Assembly: GCF_018446385.1 (NCBI RefSeq)
Contig: NC_055999.1
Location: forward strand, 84,424,281 to 84,488,280
Direction: 5' to 3'
DNA length: 64,000 nt
Source: Zingiber officinale
Taxonomy: Eukaryota > Streptophyta > Magnoliopsida > Zingiberales > Zingiberaceae
The translations under genes were made by a program, and so were the position numbers. Below the pieces are notes generated by a model. That model saw only the letters and a program-made list of their open reading frames with translations. It searched no databases and was not told the DNA's origin. Positions within the stretch are counted from its first letter, which is position 1. Every line of letters begins with the position of its first letter. Below, one piece after another: positions 23,560-35,154 of the stretch.

Positions 23560-24039
23560 GGGTCGGCTGTATGAATCCTTTTACGCCATTGAGCTCTATC
23601 TCCTATTATATATCATCTATATTTAAATAAATTTTATCTTATTTTATTGTTGCTAACCAAGTCTTTTTTGGTCTTCCTCTTCCCTGTTTGATATATATGT
23701 TTATCATAGTTTCACATCGCCTAACTGGATCATTTATTGGTCATCTAAGTACATGTTCGTACCATCTTAAACATGTCTCTCGGAGTTTTTCATCAATAGA
23801 TGCAACTCCAACTTTCTCTCTAATGCTCTCATTTCTTATTTTGTCCATCCTCGTATGCCCACACATCTACCTTAACATCCTCATCTCTGCAACTCTCATC
23901 TTCTGCTCATGTGCTCAAGTCATAGCCCAACATTCAGCTCCATATAACATAGCAAGTCTAACTGTGATTTTATAGAACTTACCTTTAAGTTTAAGAGGTA
24001 TTTTACGATCACATAAAATACTCGATGCTCCCCTCCATT
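23560..24039 (-). pseudogene. LINE ORF, C-terminal part
   Basis: This continues the LINE polyprotein beyond the Tekay insertion, with the Tyr/Cys/Trp-poor decayed tail typical of the RTE C-terminus. Several stops interrupt it. The open frame on the opposite strand (23688-23975) is its shadow. Confidence 0.65.
24035..24039. other. target-site duplication of Tekay-type element (left)
   Basis: CCATT is repeated exactly at 32394-32398. The LINE sequence is continuous once the element and one copy are removed. Confidence 0.9.
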
Positions 24040-24595
24040 TGTAACGACCACCCTTCTTACTACTACTACACTCTAAGGATGACCGTTACTTGACTACTAA
24101 CTCTACTTAACCGGTATGATAAAAAAAAATCACATGGAAACCCTACCGAAAAATTTCGGCAGAGTCTCCCCTGTACCGGTGACCATATCCGTAAATACAT
24201 ACAGAGTATACTCAGCCACAGGCGGCTGGGACATATATTTTCACAACCACGCAGTTTAATAAATCAAATCATGCAAGTAATGAAAAGCGGAAACATAACT
24301 TCCTACTACAAAATTTTCTTATCAACTTAATAAGAAATTAAGCTAAACAAATTCTTAAACTAAGTGAGTTCTATAGCTAAGTCTCAAGGATCTCCATAGT
24401 CCACACATCACACACCGTCACAGCATCTCCTTGTTGCCTTCTTCCTTATATTTTAGCTTTTCCTTTATCTGCAGTAGGAGGAAAATAGTATCTATAAGCT
24501 AAAAGCTTAGTGAGCGCTATCCTACTCACAAAAACTCGATATGCATGTATATAAATAAAACATGCTAAAACTGAATGCTAACATGTAAAGCTACT

Positions 24596-25010
24596 CATGC
24601 TCATAAATAGCAAAGAAATCAACTAACTGAAAAGCTAACATGTATAGCTACTCATGCTCATAAATAGCAAAGGAATCATACTAACTGAAATACTAAACAT
24701 GTATAGCTAATCATGCTCATAAACTAACAAAGGAATCATACTAACTGAAATACTAAACATGTATAGCTAATCATGCTCATAAATAGCAATAAAGGAATCA
24801 TACTAACTGAAATACTAAACATGTATAGCTAATCATGCTCATAAACCAATAAAGGAATCATACTAACTGAAATACTAAACATGTATAGCTAATCATGCTC
24901 ATAAACCAATAAAGGAATCATACTAACTGAAATACTAAACATGTATAGCTAATCATGCTCAAAAATAGCGAAGGAACTAACTGAAAAGCTAACATGTAAA
25001 GCTAATCATA
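24596..25010. repeat. 57-62-bp tandem repeat in Tekay LTR
   Basis: Units contain CATGCTCATAAA, GGAATCATACTAACTG and ACATGTATAGCTAAT. There are about seven here and about nine in the other LTR (29825-30360), which accounts for the 120-bp length difference between the LTRs. Confidence 0.9.
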
Positions 25011-26473
25011 GAACTATCATGTGTATCAATAAGAAACTGAATTGCTACCTAAGCTAAACTAATTAATGCTAAACTGAGTCTAACTTGTATTCACATAACT
25101 AATTTGTGAAGTTTTGAAAAACTATTTACATAATAGATTAAAATAATAATCATGCTGCTGATGGGCCCGGCAACTGTACTTGCTGTGCGCGCATCCCTAA
25201 CTAAACCCGGGATTGCAAGTTCTGAGTCTAGTAGGGTTTACTAGGTTATCTAAACCTAGGGACGATTGTGGGAGCTCAACCCAATGGATATCTAATCCAG
25301 TACAGTGCCACTGCTGAAAATAAAATACTGATTTCATAGCTAATTTTCTTACCTTGCTTTAACTAGGTTATCTGAACCTAGAACTAGGTTATCTGAACCT
25401 AGAGGCGACTGTGGGAGCCCACCCATTGGACCGTAGTCCCATATAAGCTGAAGCAAGACTAAATAAGTTATTTTAAATGCTTCTACTGCATTAACTAAGC
25501 TATTAAAATGCCTACTGTAGCATTATATTGAGCTAAGCATTTTATCAAACACTTGGTGTGCACTAGAACACACCCTACGTACTGAAAATCTGTATACAAA
25601 GCTTAACATAAATCTGCATATTAAGCCTATCAAAATCTACATACTTTACTTATAAAAAATCTGCACATGTTCAGCTAAGGGTAAATGCATTCTGCACACT
25701 AATACTTAATAAAATCTGCACACTAAAATGCTGCATATTAAGCTAACACAATTCTGCATATTAAACTCTAAAGAAACTAGAAACTGATTGTTTTAAAAGG
25801 AAGGCTACTCATGTACATCTAATAACATAAAGAAACTAGAAATCTGCCAAAACTAAAGATTCCTATAACTTGTTCATAACTATACTTTTATCAAGCAACA
25901 TAACCCTTTAAACTAATTACAGCAGAATTAAACAAAAGAAACCCAAAACTCAAAATTCCTCATCGAGCAACAGATCTTTAAACTGTAAAATTCCCCACGA
26001 ACAGAGCAGGGTATTCCTTCGTAGGAAGTATGGTGAAAAGAACAAGGATCTGAAATGTTTCAAGAAAATGAAACAACCTATGAAAACTTATTCCCAGCTT
26101 ATGTTTATGTAGAGCAAAGGAAACCTTTAAAACATGCCACAATGCTTTCAACTACTGAAAACTAAGACATCAATTGTTCTCTATCCTATGTGCCACGGCA
26201 ACAAAAAGAATTGAAGGTTGCTACTGCTCAGTCCACGGCAAAGAACCAAAACAAAAGATTTCTCATTGCCTAGTATAACAAAAATCCGAATTCAAACTAT
26301 AAAACTTGAAATATTAAACCCACATGCTTGAATTTTACCCATCCTATTCTTTCTTTGAAGGTCACAGCGGCAAACCCTAAACCAATATCACAAAAAAATT
26401 CGGAAACAAACGAAATAGAAATCCGAAACTATCCTACTGCAGGTGAGTAGCGACTCACCTTCGGTTCTTGGAC

Positions 26474-26719
26474 TTACAACCGAGCAAGACAGCTTCTAGG
26501 GCTTCGGAGAAACTCACGATCTCGGCCTCTTCCTCGCGTCTTCGAGTTCTCCTTGTCGAGAGGATCGAGAGGACGAAGAAATCTCTTGGAATCGAGCCTT
26601 GGTCGGCCGTCGGAGACGTGCCCTAGGTTGGCTTCGTTTCCGCCCGAGAGGAGAACAGCGCCGCCCGCGTCGGGAGAGAAAGGGAGGAGAAATCGTGAGA
26701 TTAGGTCACGGCTAATCAA
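26474..26719 (-). other. short leader frame in Tekay LTR (81 codons), probably not a gene
   Basis: A GC-rich frame just downstream of the LTR TATA box is preserved in both LTRs (also 31827-32072) with two or three substitutions. It lies in the expected transcript leader. The recent common origin of the LTRs explains the preservation, so coding is not supported. Confidence 0.35.
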
Positions 26720-26804
26720 GCCCTAAGTTCTCCCTTTATAACCCCAATATTTATATTAACTACTCTTGCTTAAATATAACTTGATTCGAGTTTTATTAAC
26801 AAAC

Positions 26805-26882
26805 CCGCGGCTGGTCTGTTGGTTAAGCGAACCTCTGCTTCACCCGAGGTTCACGGTTCAAATCTCGGCTTGGACATTTTTT
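26805..26882 (+). repeat. tRNA-like segment inside the Tekay LTR
   Basis: On the plus strand (antisense to the element), GGTCTGTTGGTTAAGCGA resembles a D arm/A box. GGTTCAAATCT (26855-26865) is a good B box. A T6 run of the kind that ends Pol III transcription follows at about 26877-26882. The cloverleaf is imperfect. The other LTR has the same segment at 32156-32234. It is likely a SINE head captured in U3. Confidence 0.55.
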
Positions 26883-27042
26883 GTCGAAACTTCTTTCGTT
26901 CAGTAAAAATACCAAACGAACTCCAAAAATTACGTAAAAATACTCTAAAAATTTCTAAAAAATCTCTAGATTTTTTCTAAAGCATTTCTAGATTTTTATA
27001 AGCACTTTTAGAACTCGAAATAGGGAAAATTGGGTCGTTACA

Positions 27043-27060
27043 ATTCTCTCTCCCTTATAA
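27043..27060 (-). other. polypurine tract of Tekay-type element
   Basis: The minus strand reads AAGGGAGAGAGAATTG immediately before the LTR terminus. Confidence 0.75.
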
Positions 27061-27421
27061 AAAGTTCGTCCTCGAACTTAGAATAATTCAGGATATATTT
27101 CTGTCTCATGTTGTCTCCACGCTCCCCTAGTAACTTCCTCGTGCTTCTGGTTCTACCAGATGACTTTTACTAATGACACTTCTCTGTTTCCTAGTCTCTT
27201 GTCTGCTCTGTCCACTATCTGTGTCTGCTCTCATAGCTAAGATCCTCTTGGATATATACTGTCTGAGGCTGAATCACTTGGCTAAGGTCGTGAATACACT
27301 TCTTTAGCATGGAGACATGAAATACATTGTGTATTGCTGACATATCTTGAGGTAAGTCTAGCTTGTAAGCTACCTTCCCAATTCTCTCTGTGATCGGGGT
27401 AGGGTCCTACGTATCGAGGAC
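27061..27421 (-). pseudogene. integrase C-terminal fragment joined after protease
   Basis: In another frame than gag, the minus strand encodes [23 protein letters not shown], then [12 protein letters not shown] and [14 protein letters not shown]. This is the end of a Del/Tekay integrase. It starts almost where the gag-protease frame stops (27422), so the deletion joint is within a few bases of 27420. Later stops show decay or a non-coding fate. Confidence 0.8.
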
Positions 27422-28687
27422 TTAACTTGCTCTTTTTCTCTTGGGTTCTCCGATGTACTCAAACTGTGCTTCTGCTTCAGGTTGGAATACGACTTTCTGT
27501 TTACGGCACTCTATGGAGGCACCGTATCTGATCAGGAAGTTCATTCCAAATATGACATCGTAGTCAGTCATGTCTAGCACTATCAGATCACAAAAGAGTT
27601 CTCTGTCTGCTATCATGACTAGCACTGTTCTGAACCAGTGCGTGGATGCCATAACTTCTCCCGAAGGTAATGCCGTCAAAAATTGACCACTGAGTACCTC
27701 TGAGGATATGTCTAATTTTTCGGAGAACATCCTGGCTATATATGAATGGGTTGCCCCAGTATCAAATAGAACAGTAGCACTATACTGTAAAATGCTAATT
27801 TGACCTGTGACAACTGTCGAGGCATTGGCTACGTCATCTCTGGTGAGTGAGTAGATCCTCGCATTCGCCATCGCTGGAGGGGCTTCTAATCTGCCCTGGC
27901 TGATAGGTGGACCTTCTAGAGCGGCCTGCATCTGATATAACTGAGTTGGCTGGCCTGCATACTGAATCTGCTGTGGCTGAGGGAGACCGGTCTTGTTCTG
28001 GCACTGCTTGGCCATGTGCCCTTCTTGTCCACATTCAAAGCATCCTCGTGTGCCCTTGCGACAAACCCCTGGGTGGAATTTCCCACAAGTAGCACACTTT
28101 GGATAACTAGGTCGCTTGCTAGATGGTCCTCCTTTTGGATCACTCCCTGATTTGCGCTTGCTGTTGGAGTTCTCTTTCCAGTTAGAGCTGTGGCCTTGCT
28201 GTTTTTGAGTGTGAGAGTTTCCTTGGCCTTTGGACTCTGAGGAGACTTGCTTCTGCTGCTTTATGTTGTTCTGGTAATGCTCTGTGGTCAAGGCACTGCT
28301 CACTAACTCCTCTGTGGTTTGTGGCCTATGTATGCCACCAGCCACGTTCACTGCTATCTCTGGCCTCAGCATCTTGAGCATCAACCGGATTCGTTCCTTC
28401 TCTGTGCTGACTAGCTCTGGGCATAGACGAGCCAACCTGTTGAATTTCTTCACGGCTTCCTCAACTGAAAGGTTGCCCTGACGAAACTCAGTGAACTCGT
28501 CGTAGTGGCGGTTTGTAACCCGTATGTGAAAGAACTCCTCGAAGAACTCCTTCTCGAAGTCAGCCCATGACATCTGGTTCACTGGGCGCTTCGTTCTGAT
28601 TCTTTCCCACCACATGCGTGCGTCTCCTGTCAGGCAGAAGGAGGCACACTTCACCTTCTCGTGTTCTGGCCAGTCCAGAAGCTCCAT
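27422..28687 (-). CDS. Gag-protease of Tekay-type element (421 codons from first ATG)
   Basis: The frame encodes the Retrotrans_gag capsid core (WWERI, FEKEFFEEFF, EFTEFRQGNLSVEEA, FNRLARLCPE), a zinc knuckle C216-C219-H224-C229, and an aspartic protease with active site D309-T-G-A and the YDVIFGMNFL segment. The frame is open upstream of this ATG and joins the N-terminal gag frame (28777-29043) through a one-base shift near 28785. The protein ends at a stop next to the deletion joint, so no RT follows. Gag and protease could still be made if the shift is tolerated, but more likely this copy depends on others. Confidence 0.85.
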   Translation of the reverse strand: MELLDWPEHEKVKCASFCLTGDARMWWERIRTKRPVNQMSWADFEKEFFEEFFHIRVTNRHYDEFTEFRQGNLSVEEAVKKFNRLARLCPELVSTEKERIRLMLKMLRPEIAVNVAGGIHRPQTTEELVSSALTTEHYQNNIKQQKQVSSESKGQGNSHTQKQQGHSSNWKENSNSKRKSGSDPKGGPSSKRPSYPKCATCGKFHPGVCRKGTRGCFECGQEGHMAKQCQNKTGLPQPQQIQYAGQPTQLYQMQAALEGPPISQGRLEAPPAMANARIYSLTRDDVANASTVVTGQISILQYSATVLFDTGATHSYIARMFSEKLDISSEVLSGQFLTALPSGEVMASTHWFRTVLVMIADRELFCDLIVLDMTDYDVIFGMNFLIRYGASIECRKQKVVFQPEAEAQFEYIGEPKRKRAS

Positions 28688-28776
28688 CGTGCTCTCTAGT
28701 GTTTTGAACCAGGCTTGTGCATCCCATGGTTCACTAGTGCCTGAGAAGTTCTCTGGCTTGACTCGCTGCCATTGGA

Positions 28777-29043
28777 TCAGCTTGGTGCTGGTACTGGTGC
28801 TGGCGCTGTAGGCTGGGCTGGTGGAACCTCTAAGACTTCTGGAGTCGTCAGATTCGGTTCCGGGGTGACTGTGGGGGTACTCTGCTGATTAGCCTTTAAG
28901 GTGGCTATTTCCTGTTGCTGTTCAGCTAGCTGCTGCTGTAACTGAGCCACTAATGCTGTAAGGTCTGGAGGAGGCACTGAACTGCCTGCCTCTTGTTGGG
29001 GCTCAGTAGCTAGTGCCCTTCTAGCTGGGCGTCCTCGTGCCAT
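28777..29043 (-). CDS. Gag N-terminus of Tekay-type element
   Basis: It starts MARGRPARRAL at 29043, the characteristic beginning of Tekay/Del Gag, and continues through a Gln-rich coiled coil (LVAQLQQQLAEQQQEIATLK) into a Pro-rich linker. It is out of frame with 27422-28687; an indel within a GCACCAGTACC-type repeat near 28785 is the likely cause. An earlier in-frame ATG (29064) is less likely. Confidence 0.8.
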   Translation of the reverse strand: MARGRPARRALATEPQQEAGSSVPPPDLTALVAQLQQQLAEQQQEIATLKANQQSTPTVTPEPNLTTPEVLEVPPAQPTAPAPVPAPS

Positions 29044-29252
29044 TTCTAAAGACATAGAGAACATAACATAACTAATGTAATCACAGTTATATAACTACTG
29101 ATATCATGTTTAAAAAACTATCACATACTAACAAGCAGTAGGCATATAAACATGAACTGTAATAACAAAACAAAGAGCATAAATTAAGTAGAGGTATTCT
29201 TACTTGGAAGACGGCAAGGCTGATGCTGATGTGTGTGATGCTGGAGAATGGG

Positions 29253-29270
29253 AACTGATCTGATACCAAC
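29253..29270 (-). other. primer binding site of Tekay-type element
   Basis: The minus strand reads TTGGTATCAGATCAG directly after the LTR, matching methionine tRNA use by this lineage. Confidence 0.8.
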
Positions 29271-32200
29271 TGTAACGACCACCCTTCTTACTACTACTAC
29301 ACTCTAAGGATGACCGTTACTTGACTACTAACTCTACTTAACCGGTATGATAAAAAAAAATCACATGGAAACCCTACCGAAAAATTTCGGCAGAGTCTCC
29401 CCTGTACCGGTGACCATATCCGTAAATACATACAGAGTATACTCAGCCACAGGCGGCTAGAACATATATTTTCACAACCACGCAGTTTAATAAATCAAAT
29501 CATGCAAGTAATGAAAAGCGGAAACATAACTTCCTACTACAAAATTTTCTTATCAACTTAATAAGAAATTAAGCTAAACAAATTCTTAAACTAAGTGAGT
29601 TCTTTAGCTAAGTCTCAAGGATCTCCATAGTCCACACATCACACACCGTCACAGCATCTCCTTGTCGCCTTCTTCCTTATACTTTAGCTTTTCCTTTATC
29701 TGCAGTAGGAGGAAAATAGTATTTATAAGCTAAAAGCTTAGTGAGCGCTATCCTACTCACAAAAACTCGATATGCATGTATATAAATAAAACATGCTAAA
29801 ACTGAATGCTAACATGTAAAGCTACTCATGCTCATAAATAGCAAAGAAATCAACTAATTGAAAAGCTAACATGTATAGCTACTCATGCTCATAAATAGCA
29901 AAGGAATCATACTAATTGAAATACTAAACATGTATAGCTAATCATGCTCATAAACCAACAAAGGAATCATACTAACTGAAATACTAAACATGTATAGCTA
30001 ATCATGCTCATAAATAGCAATAAAGGAATCATACTAACTGAAATACTAAACATGTATAGCTAATCATGCTCATAAACCAATAAAGGAATCATACTAACTG
30101 AAATACTAAACATGTATAGCTAATCATGCTCATAAACCAATAAAGGATTCATACTAACTGAAATACTAAACATGTATAGCTAATCATGCTCATAAATAGC
30201 AATAAAGGAATCATACTAACTGAAATACTAAACATGTAGAGCTAATCATGCTCATAAACCAATAAAGGAATCATACTAACTGAAATAATAAACATGTATA
30301 GCTAATCATGCTCATAAATAGCGAAGGAACTAACTGAAAAGCTAACATGTAACGCTAATCATAGAACTATCATGTGTATCAATAAGAAACTGAATTGCTA
30401 CCTAAGCTAAACTAATTAATGCTAAACTGAGTCTAACTTGTATTCACATAACTAATTTGTGAAGTTTTGAAAAACTATTTACATAATAGATTAAAATAAT
30501 AATCATGCTGCTGATGGGCCCGGCAACTGTACTTGCTGTGCGCGCATCCCTAACTAAACCCGGGATTGCAAGTTCCGAGTCTAGTAGGGTTTACTAGGTT
30601 ATCTAAACCTAGGGACGACTGTGGGAGCTCAATCCAATGGATATCTAATCCAGTACAGTGCCACTGCTGAAAATAAAATACTGATTTCATAGCTAATTTT
30701 CTTACCTTGCTTTAACTAGGTTATCTGAACCTAGAACTAGGTTATCTGAACCTAGAGGCGACTGTGGGAGCCCACCCATTGGACCGTAGTCCCATATAAG
30801 CTGAAGCAAGACTAAATAAGTTATTTTAAATGCTTCTACTGCATTAACTGAGCTATTAAAATGCCTACTGTAGCATTATATTGAGCTAAGCATTTTATCA
30901 AGCACTTGGTGTGCACTAGAACACACCCTACGTACTGAAAATCTGTATACAAAGCTTAACATAAATCTGCATATTAAGCCTATCAAAATCTGCATACTTT
31001 ACTTATAAAAAATCTGCACATGTTCAGCTAAGGGTAAATGCATTCTGCACACTAATACTTAATAAAATCTGCACACTAAAATGCTGCATATTAAGCTAAC
31101 ACAATTCTGCATATTAAACTCTAAAGAAACTAGAAACTGATTGTTTTAAAAGGAAGGCTACTCATGTACATCTAATAACATAAAGAAACTGGAAATCTGC
31201 CAAAACTAAAGATTCCTATAACTTGTTCATAACTATACTTTTATCAAGCAATATAACCCTTTAAACTAATTACAGCAGAATTAAATAAAAGAAACCCAAA
31301 ACTCAAAATTCCTCATCGAGCAACAGATCTTTAAACTGTAAAATTCCCCACGAGCAGAGCAGGGTATTCCTTCGTAGGAAGCATGGTGAAAAGAACAAGG
31401 ATCTGAAATGTTTCAAGAAAATGAAACAACCTATGAAAACTTATTCCCAGCTTATGTTTATATAGAGCAAAGGAAACCTTTAAAACATGCCACAATGCTT
31501 TCAACTACTGAAAACTAAGACATCAATTGTTCTCTATCCTATGTGCCACGGCAACAAAAAGAATTGAAGGTTGCTACTGCTCAGTCCACGGCAAAGAACC
31601 AAAACAAAAGATTTCTCATTGCCTAGTATAACAAAAATCCGAATTCAAACTATAAAACTTGAAATATTAAACCCACATGCTTGAATTTTACCCATCCTAT
31701 TCTTTCTTTGAAGGTCACGGCAGCAAACCCTAAACCAATATCACAGAAAAATTCGGAAACAAACGAAATAGAAATCTGAAACTATCCTACTGCAGGTGAG
31801 TAGCGACTCACCTTCGGTTCTTGGACTTACAACCGAGCAAGACAGCTTCTAGGGCTTCGGAGAAACTCACGATCTCGGCCTCTTCCTCGCGTCTTCGAGT
31901 TCTCCTTGTCGAGAGGATCGAGAGGACGAAGAAATCTCTTGGAATCGAGCCTTGGTCGGTCACCGGAGACGTGCCCTAGGTTGGCTTCGTTTCCGCCCGA
32001 GAGGAGAACAGCGTCGCCCGCGTCGGGAGAGAAAGGGAGGAGAAATCGTGAGATTAGGTCACGGCTAATCAAGCCCTAAGTTCTCCCTTTATAACCCCAA
32101 TATTTCTATTAACTACTCTTGCTTAAATACAACTTGATTAGGGTTTTATTAAAAAACCCGCGGCTGGTCTGTTGGTTAAGCGAACCTCTGCTTCACCCGA

Positions 32201-32393
32201 GGTTCACGGTTCAAATCTCGGCTTGGACATTTTTTGTCGAAACTTCTTTCGTTCAGTAAAAATACCAAATGAACTCCAAAAATTACGTAAAAATACTCTA
32301 AAAATTTCTAAAATCTCTAGAATTTTTCTAAAGCATTTCTAGATTTTTATAAGGACTTTTAGAACTCGAAATAGGGAAAATTGGATCGTTACA
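29271..32393 (-). repeat. 5' LTR of Tekay-type element
   Basis: 3123 bp, near-identical to 24040-27042 apart from about two extra tandem units and scattered substitutions. Confidence 0.9.
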
Positions 32394-32398
32394 CCATT

Positions 32399-34900
32399 TC
32401 ACCCATCCTGCTTGTATTCTATATAAGACATCTCTCTCAATCCCTCCATCATTTTACAAAAATGATCCTAAATATTTAAATCTCTCGGTTCTGGGTAACT
32501 CACCCTCTCCTATCTTAATAATTGTTTCATTACTTTTAATATTGCTAAACTTAAATTCCATATATTCTGTCTTTAATCTACTAAGGTTAAAACCTTTCCC
32601 TTCTAGTGTTTCCCTCCAAGATTCTAGTTTAGCATTTACTCCTTCATGTGTCTCATCTACCAAAATAATATCATCTACAAATAACATGCACCACGGTATT
32701 GTGTCTTGAATGTACGCAGTGAGTTCGCCCATAATTAGTGTAAAAAGATAGAGACTTAGAGATGATCCTTGATGTAACCCTATCTTTATTGAAAATGCTT
32801 CAGTTACTCCGCCTGAAGTCTTTACTCTGATCGTCACATCCTCATACATATCCTTAATTAGTTCAATATATGTTACGCTAACACCTCTCTTTTCTAAAAT
32901 TCTCCATATAACTTCTCTTGGGACTCTATCATAAGCTTTTTTTAAGTAAATGAATACCATGTATAGATCTTGTTTTTGCTCTCGATATTTTACAATTAAT
33001 TGTCTAAGAAGATGTATAACTTCTATTGTCGACCTTCCAGGCATGCACCCAAATTGATTTTCTGTCACTGTGGTCTCCTTTCTTAATCTTTTTTCTATTA
33101 CTTTTTCCCAAAGTTTTATAGTATGACTCATTAGTTTAATACCCCTATAGTTTGCACAATTTTATACGTCTCCCTTGTTCTTATATAAGAGAACTAGAGT
33201 ATTTATCCTCCATTGATCAGACATTTTTTTCATTTTCAATATCATGTTAAATAATTTTGCAAGCCATTTAATACGTTGTTTCCCTAAGTAGTTTCATACC
33301 CCTATCGGAATATCATCTGGTCCAACGGCTTTTCCATTGTGCATCTCATTTAAAGTTTGTTTTACTTCTGAAGTTTAAATTTTACGATAAAAATTAAAAT
33401 TTCTATACTCATTTGACCTACTTAAATTACCTAAATTAAGTTGGTCACCTAAACCTTCATTAAATAGTTGATAAAAATACCTCTTCCACCGATCTTTTAT
33501 TTCTCCATCATTTACTAATACCCTATTACATTCATCTTTAATACATTTTATTTGGCTAAGATCTCTTATTTTCCTTTCTCTCACTTTAGCTATTCTATAA
33601 ATGTCTCTTTCCCCTTCTTTTGTATCCAATTTTTTATATAACCGTTCAAAAGTTTCATTTTTTGCTTCACTCACTACTTTCTTAGCTTCTTTCTTGGCTA
33701 TTGTATATTTTTTTAAGTTTTCCTCGTTCTTACAAATATATAATTCCTTATAAGATATTCATTTTTCCTTCACTCTCTCTTGTACTTTATCATTCCACTA
33801 CCAAGATTCTTTACTTAGTGGTGCATGCCCCTTTGACTTACCGAGTACACTCTTAGCTACTATTTTCAACCTCGATACCATCTTATCCCATGTTGTATTA
33901 GTGTCATCGTATATTTTGCCTAATGCTTGTACTTCTACCTTCTCCTTAAATATATTTTGCTTCCCATCCTTTAACTTCCACCACTTAATTCTAGGAATTA
34001 TATATATTTTTTTTCTATTGATACTATGTTTGAGGCGTATATCTAACACTACTATCCTATGTTGGGTAGTTAAGCTTTCTCCAGGGATGACTTACAATCT
34101 CTACAAATCTTTCTATCCTTTTTCCTAACCATAAGAAAGTCAATTTACGATTTATTATTTCCACTTTTGAATGTGACTAAGTGTTCTTCTCTTTTTTTAA
34201 AAAACGTATTAGCTAATATAAGGTCATATGCTTTCGCAAAATCTAATATAGTTTTCCCTTTCTCATTCCTAGTTCCAAACCCATAACTCCCGTGTACTCT
34301 CTCATATTCCTCATTTTTCACTCCGACATGCTCATTTAGATCACCTCCTATTAAAATCATTTCATTTGGTGAAATAGTTTGTAATATTTCATCTAAGTCC
34401 TCCCAAAACCTTGATTTGGTAGCTTCATCTAATCATACTTGTGGTGCATATACGCTAATTATGTTCATAGTTTCTTTCGCCACTATTATCTTAAGGGCTA
34501 TAATTCTATCCCCTTTTCTAACTACTCCTACAACTTCATCCTTTAACAAACTATCTACAATAATACTCACTCCATTTCTTTCTTTACTCTTTCTAGCATA
34601 CCATAACTTAAAAACCCGAGTTCTCTATCATCTTTGCCTTCTCGTCTGCCCATTTTATCTCTTGTACACATAAAATACTAATTCTTCTCCTAATCATCAT
34701 ATCTACTACCTCTATTGATTTACCAGTGAGAGTTCCTATGTTTCATGTTCAAAATATTAGATTATTAGTTTTCCTATTATATTTGTTCTTATCCAACCTA
34801 TGGTGTGAGAACTCTTGCCTATTTAACACTACACCCAAGTTCTCATGGAGATGTAGCGGTTCTTGTTGAGACGCTACAGTCGGACCCTACAACGCGTTCC
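32399..34900 (-). pseudogene. LINE ORF: endonuclease and reverse transcriptase
   Basis: On the minus strand the endonuclease region (about 34680-34145, with GGDLNEHVG and a GKTILDFAKAYDLILANTFF stretch) precedes a linker and the reverse transcriptase (33131-32454). The RT shows KLWEKVIEKRLR, NQFGCMPGRST, a KAYDRVPRE motif, GLHQGSSLSLYLF and FVDDIIL. These motifs place it with plant RTE elements. Stops at about 34140, 33797 and 33132 break the frame; none of the pieces makes a complete enzyme. Confidence 0.88.
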
Positions 34901-35069
34901 TTCCGGGGAACAACTTAGAATTAGCACAATAGTTTAATGGATTCATTCATTGAATATTTGTCATAGTTTGACGCTGGCTGGCAACCTAACGTAACCCTCC
35001 TTCTTTATCCGAGTTTGAGACCAACCATGACCGGTCGTCATGGGCGGAGTTAATTTAGATAAAATTCAA

Positions 35070-35154
35070 TTTAATTAAATTCAAATTATTAAATTAGGTT
35101 AAAATTAATTTAAGTTAAAATTATGTTCACACTTCAGCTATGATTTTTCTTCTC
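35070..35154. other. C1 AT-rich spacer resuming after the LINE
   Basis: The AATTAAATT-type sequence continues the stretch interrupted at 23495. Confidence 0.6.

Larger units (their letters stand above)
24040..27042 (-). repeat. 3' LTR of Tekay-type element
   Basis: 3003 bp, from TGTAACGA to CGTTACA. It contains about seven 57-62-bp tandem units (24596-25010), a paired TCTGAACCTAG/ACTAGGTTA motif near 25230-25400, a minus-strand TATA box near 26733 and a tRNA-like segment at 26805-26882. Confidence 0.9.
24040..32393 (-). mobile_element. Del/Tekay-type Ty3/gypsy element with internal deletion, 8354 bp
   Basis: Two near-identical 3-kb LTRs (24040-27042 and 29271-32393) flank an internal region of only 2.2 kb, with a perfect CCATT duplication. 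The minus strand carries the methionine-type primer site, gag, protease, then directly the C-terminal end of integrase and the polypurine tract. RT, RNase H and the integrase core are missing. The near identity of the LTRs implies a recent insertion, so a non-autonomous derivative probably moved in trans. Confidence 0.9.
23514..35051 (-). mobile_element. full-length RTE-type LINE (about 3.2 kb) split by a Tekay element
   Basis: On the minus strand it starts at 35051 and ends in a TTG microsatellite (AAC repeat on the plus strand at 23511-23533). It is bounded by an 18-bp direct repeat (23496-23513 and 35052-35069, one mismatch). Subtracting the Tekay insertion leaves about 3179 bp, the full size for plant RTE elements. 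Endonuclease comes first and reverse transcriptase second. Confidence 0.9.

Noticed and set aside
23688..23975. 95-codon plus-strand frame
   Set aside because: Antisense shadow of the LINE polyprotein C-terminus.
26474..26719. 81-codon frame preserved in both Tekay LTRs
   Set aside because: The LTRs are near-identical by recent origin, so preservation is no evidence of coding.
26805..26882. Functional tRNA gene
   Set aside because: T-arm and acceptor pairing are poor; only the control boxes and T run are convincing, so it is called tRNA-like.
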